Shown here: positions 5,638 through 7,444 of the stretch, in pieces | How positions within the stretch are numbered: position 1 is the first letter of the stretch | Layout: the number at the start of each line of letters is the position of its first letter | NCBI GenBank assembly: GCA_018712905.1 | Contig: DVGD01000164.1 | Location: forward strand, 1 to 7,444 | DNA: 7,444 bases | Direction: 5' to 3' | DNA from: Candidatus Avoscillospira stercoripullorum | GTDB taxonomy: Bacteria; Bacillota; Clostridia; Oscillospirales; Oscillospiraceae | Position numbers and translations under genes: made by a program | Notes under the pieces: model-generated | The model's database searches: none | What the model saw: the letters and a program-made list of their open reading frames with translations, nothing else | Told to the model about the DNA's origin: nothing

Positions 5638-7444
5638 AATCCCTCTACCCCAAGCTCGCCTGGCAGAGCTTGAAACACAACGGTAAATTTTACTTTCCCT
5701 ACTTCCTCACCATTCTCTTCACCGCCGCCGTCTTCTATATCATGATCGCCCTGGCCGGCGCGTCGGATCTCCCAAACAAAATCCGGTATGAATATCTGAG
5801 CGTGTTCATGGGCATCGGCGTATTCCTCGTGGGCGTATTTGCCGTGATCTTCCTCTTCTACACCAACAGCTTTCTCATGAAGCGGCGAAACAAGGAGCTG
5901 GGGCTCTACAACGTCCTGGGTATGGGCAAGGGCAATATCGCCGCCGTGCTCATCTGGGAGACGCTGATCCTGGGCTTCTCCGGCGTGGTGGGCGGCATTC
6001 TCTTCGGCATGCTCTTTCAGCGGCTGCTGACCCTCATCATCTACCGGGTGATCCACTTCTCCGCGGGCTTCACCTTCTACATCTCCTGGCTGGGCATTGC
6101 CGTCACCGCCATCTTCTTTGGCGCGGTGCTCCTGCTCAATCTGATCTTCAACCTCATCCGCATGGGACGGCAGAACCCCATCGCCATGATGCGCGAGGGA
6201 AGCGCCGGAGAAAAAGAGCCCAAGGCCAAGTGGCTTCTGGCGCTCATCGGCCTTGTGACCCTGGGCGGCGGGTACTATATCGCTTTGCGGGTCACCAATT
6301 CCATGGAGGCCTTCGCCAACTATTTTCTCGCGGTGTTCCTCGTCGTCATCGGCACCTACTGCCTCTTCACCGCCGGCAGCATCACCATCTTGAAGCTCCT
6401 CAAGAAGAACAAGCGCTATTACTATCAAACCGGCCACTTTATCACCATCTCCGGCATGCTCTACCGGATGAAGCGCAACGCCGTGGGGCTTGCCAACATC
6501 TGCATTCTCTGCACCATGACGCTGGTGATGATCTCCGGCACCGTGTCGCTGTACCTGGGCACCGAGGGCGTGGTGGAAGTCCGCACCCCGGCGGACTGGA
6601 CGAGCACCCTGCGCTATCTTCCCACCGAGGGCGATACGCCGGATTTTGACGAGCTGACCGAAAGGATGGAGGAGATTGCCGCCTCCCAGGGCGTCCCAGC
6701 CACGGAATCCTACGGCTTTCTCAATTCCTCCCAGGATTTGTTCCTGCGGGATGGCGCTCTGGACACCTGCCCCCTGGACGAGAAAGACACTGTCACCTAT
6801 GATGCTGAGCTGGAAGTCCTTTTTATCTCCCTGGATGCCTACAACCACCTCACCGGCCAGTCCAAAACCCTAGGTAGTGACCAGGTGCTGGTGTGGTGCC
6901 AGGGGTGGCAGCTGCCGGACACCCTGACCCTTTCCTATAACAGCTTTAACCCCCAGGATACTTCCGGCGAGCCCCGCTCCTTTGAGATCAAGGAATTCCT
7001 GGACGATTTCCCGGCCACCGGCGGCTGGTCACCCATGATCAGTGCCAATAACGCGGAAACCGGCGGCATCTGCGTGGTGGTGCCGGACGATGCAGCGCTT
7101 TTGGATCTCTACGAGCAGTTTCAAACCGCCAACGGCGGTTCCATGGAGTGGACGCTCTTCACCACCCTCTCCGGTACCGAGGAGGAAAAGCTCCAGGCTT
7201 ACTACAACACCTTCGCCGACTATAGCGGGGAGAACTACCCCGACTTCTCCGGCACCGGCTCCTGGCTCGCCTTCTCCACCGACTCCAAGGCCATGTTCCT
7301 GGCCGAGAGCTACAACATGAACGGCGGTTTCTTCTTCCTGGGTGTGTTCCTGGGGGTGCTGTTCCTGATGGCGGCGGTACTCATCATCTACTACAAGCAG
7401 ATTTCCGAAGGGTACGAGGATCGCCAGCGGTTCCAGATCATGCA
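5634..7444 (+). CDS. bceB: Bce-type ABC transporter permease (FtsX family), 3' end missing
   Basis: Open from ATG 5634 to the window edge: 603 codons with no stop. GGAGG (5620-5624) lies 9 bases upstream. Hydrophobic segments fit the BceB layout: about 20-42, 57-78, 103-127, 148-172, 199-218, 229-252 and 284-306, then a large extracellular domain (about 307-563) and helix 8 (about 564-587). The 'KRRNKELGLYNVLGM' stretch (83-97) after helix 2 and 'ISEGYEDRQRFQIM' (590-603) after helix 8 are family hallmarks of FtsX-like permeases. Only the last two helices should be missing, roughly 70-80 residues. The extracellular domain, which in this family recognises the antibiotic-lipid complex and contacts the sensor kinase, is about 255 residues, somewhat longer than the roughly 200 I recall for Bacillus BceB. 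It works with the ATPase upstream. Confidence 0.93.
   Translation, partial: MKSLYPKLAWQSLKHNGKFYFPYFLTILFTAAVFYIMIALAGASDLPNKIRYEYLSVFMGIGVFLVGVFAVIFLFYTNSFLMKRRNKELGLYNVLGMGKGNIAAVLIWETLILGFSGVVGGILFGMLFQRLLTLIIYRVIHFSAGFTFYISWLGIAVTAIFFGAVLLLNLIFNLIRMGRQNPIAMMREGSAGEKEPKAKWLLALIGLVTLGGGYYIALRVTNSMEAFANYFLAVFLVVIGTYCLFTAGSITILKLLKKNKRYYYQTGHFITISGMLYRMKRNAVGLANICILCTMTLVMISGTVSLYLGTEGVVEVRTPADWTSTLRYLPTEGDTPDFDELTERMEEIAASQGVPATESYGFLNSSQDLFLRDGALDTCPLDEKDTVTYDAELEVLFISLDAYNHLTGQSKTLGSDQVLVWCQGWQLPDTLTLSYNSFNPQDTSGEPRSFEIKEFLDDFPATGGWSPMISANNAETGGICVVVPDDAALLDLYEQFQTANGGSMEWTLFTTLSGTEEEKLQAYYNTFADYSGENYPDFSGTGSWLAFSTDSKAMFLAESYNMNGGFFFLGVFLGVLFLMAAVLIIYYKQISEGYEDRQRFQIM

Noticed and set aside
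5580..6848. Minus-strand open frame of 422 codons opposite the permease
   Set aside because: It is antisense to a clear FtsX-family permease, rich in His/Gly/Glu as expected of a shadow, with no credible start signal seen.

Overview
The window looks like chromosome from a GC-rich gut-type Clostridia, most likely Oscillospiraceae or a close relative. This is inferred from strong GC bias at third codon positions, GGAGG-type ribosome binding sites, sigma-A-like promoters, a Bce-type (peptide-antibiotic family) ABC transporter, and short palindromes beginning GTAGGG between genes. No marker gene fixes the species.

Layout. Positions 1-166 hold no gene, only strong inverted repeats downstream of the first gene. 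A leftward gene (167-1453, minus) encodes a 428-residue membrane protein: a cytoplasmic four-cysteine zinc ribbon, one transmembrane helix, then three extracellular bacterial Ig-like (BIG2) domains. A 192-bp divergent control region (1454-1645) carries two well-formed, oppositely directed promoters. A rightward gene (1646-4345, plus, TTG start) encodes an 899-residue Ser/Thr protein kinase: cytoplasmic kinase domain, acidic linker, one transmembrane helix, about four fibronectin-III-like domains and a distinct C-terminal beta-rich domain outside the cell. It ends at a strong intrinsic terminator (4360-4388).

Positions 4404-4744 are a tandem array of about 105-bp units. Each unit carries two 9-bp-stem palindromes in opposite orientation, a REP/BIME-like arrangement. 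After it comes a likely regulator site (4770-4808), a plausible promoter, and an operon of two overlapping genes: a BceA-type ATPase (4876-5637) and a BceB-type permease (from 5634, cut by the right edge after 603 codons).

How the genes may work together. The divergent pair has matching topology: each protein joins a cytoplasmic domain (zinc ribbon or kinase) through one helix to an extracellular beta-sandwich stalk. This suggests a cell-envelope sensing or surface-adhesion module in which the kinase may act on, or respond with, the ribbon protein; that is inference. The ABC pair is a separate transcription unit and most likely a detoxification and sensing transporter for cell-wall-active peptides. 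Its usual two-component partner genes are not in the window. The least familiar features are the ribbon-BIG2 / kinase-FN3 pair and the REP-like array next to the transporter control region.
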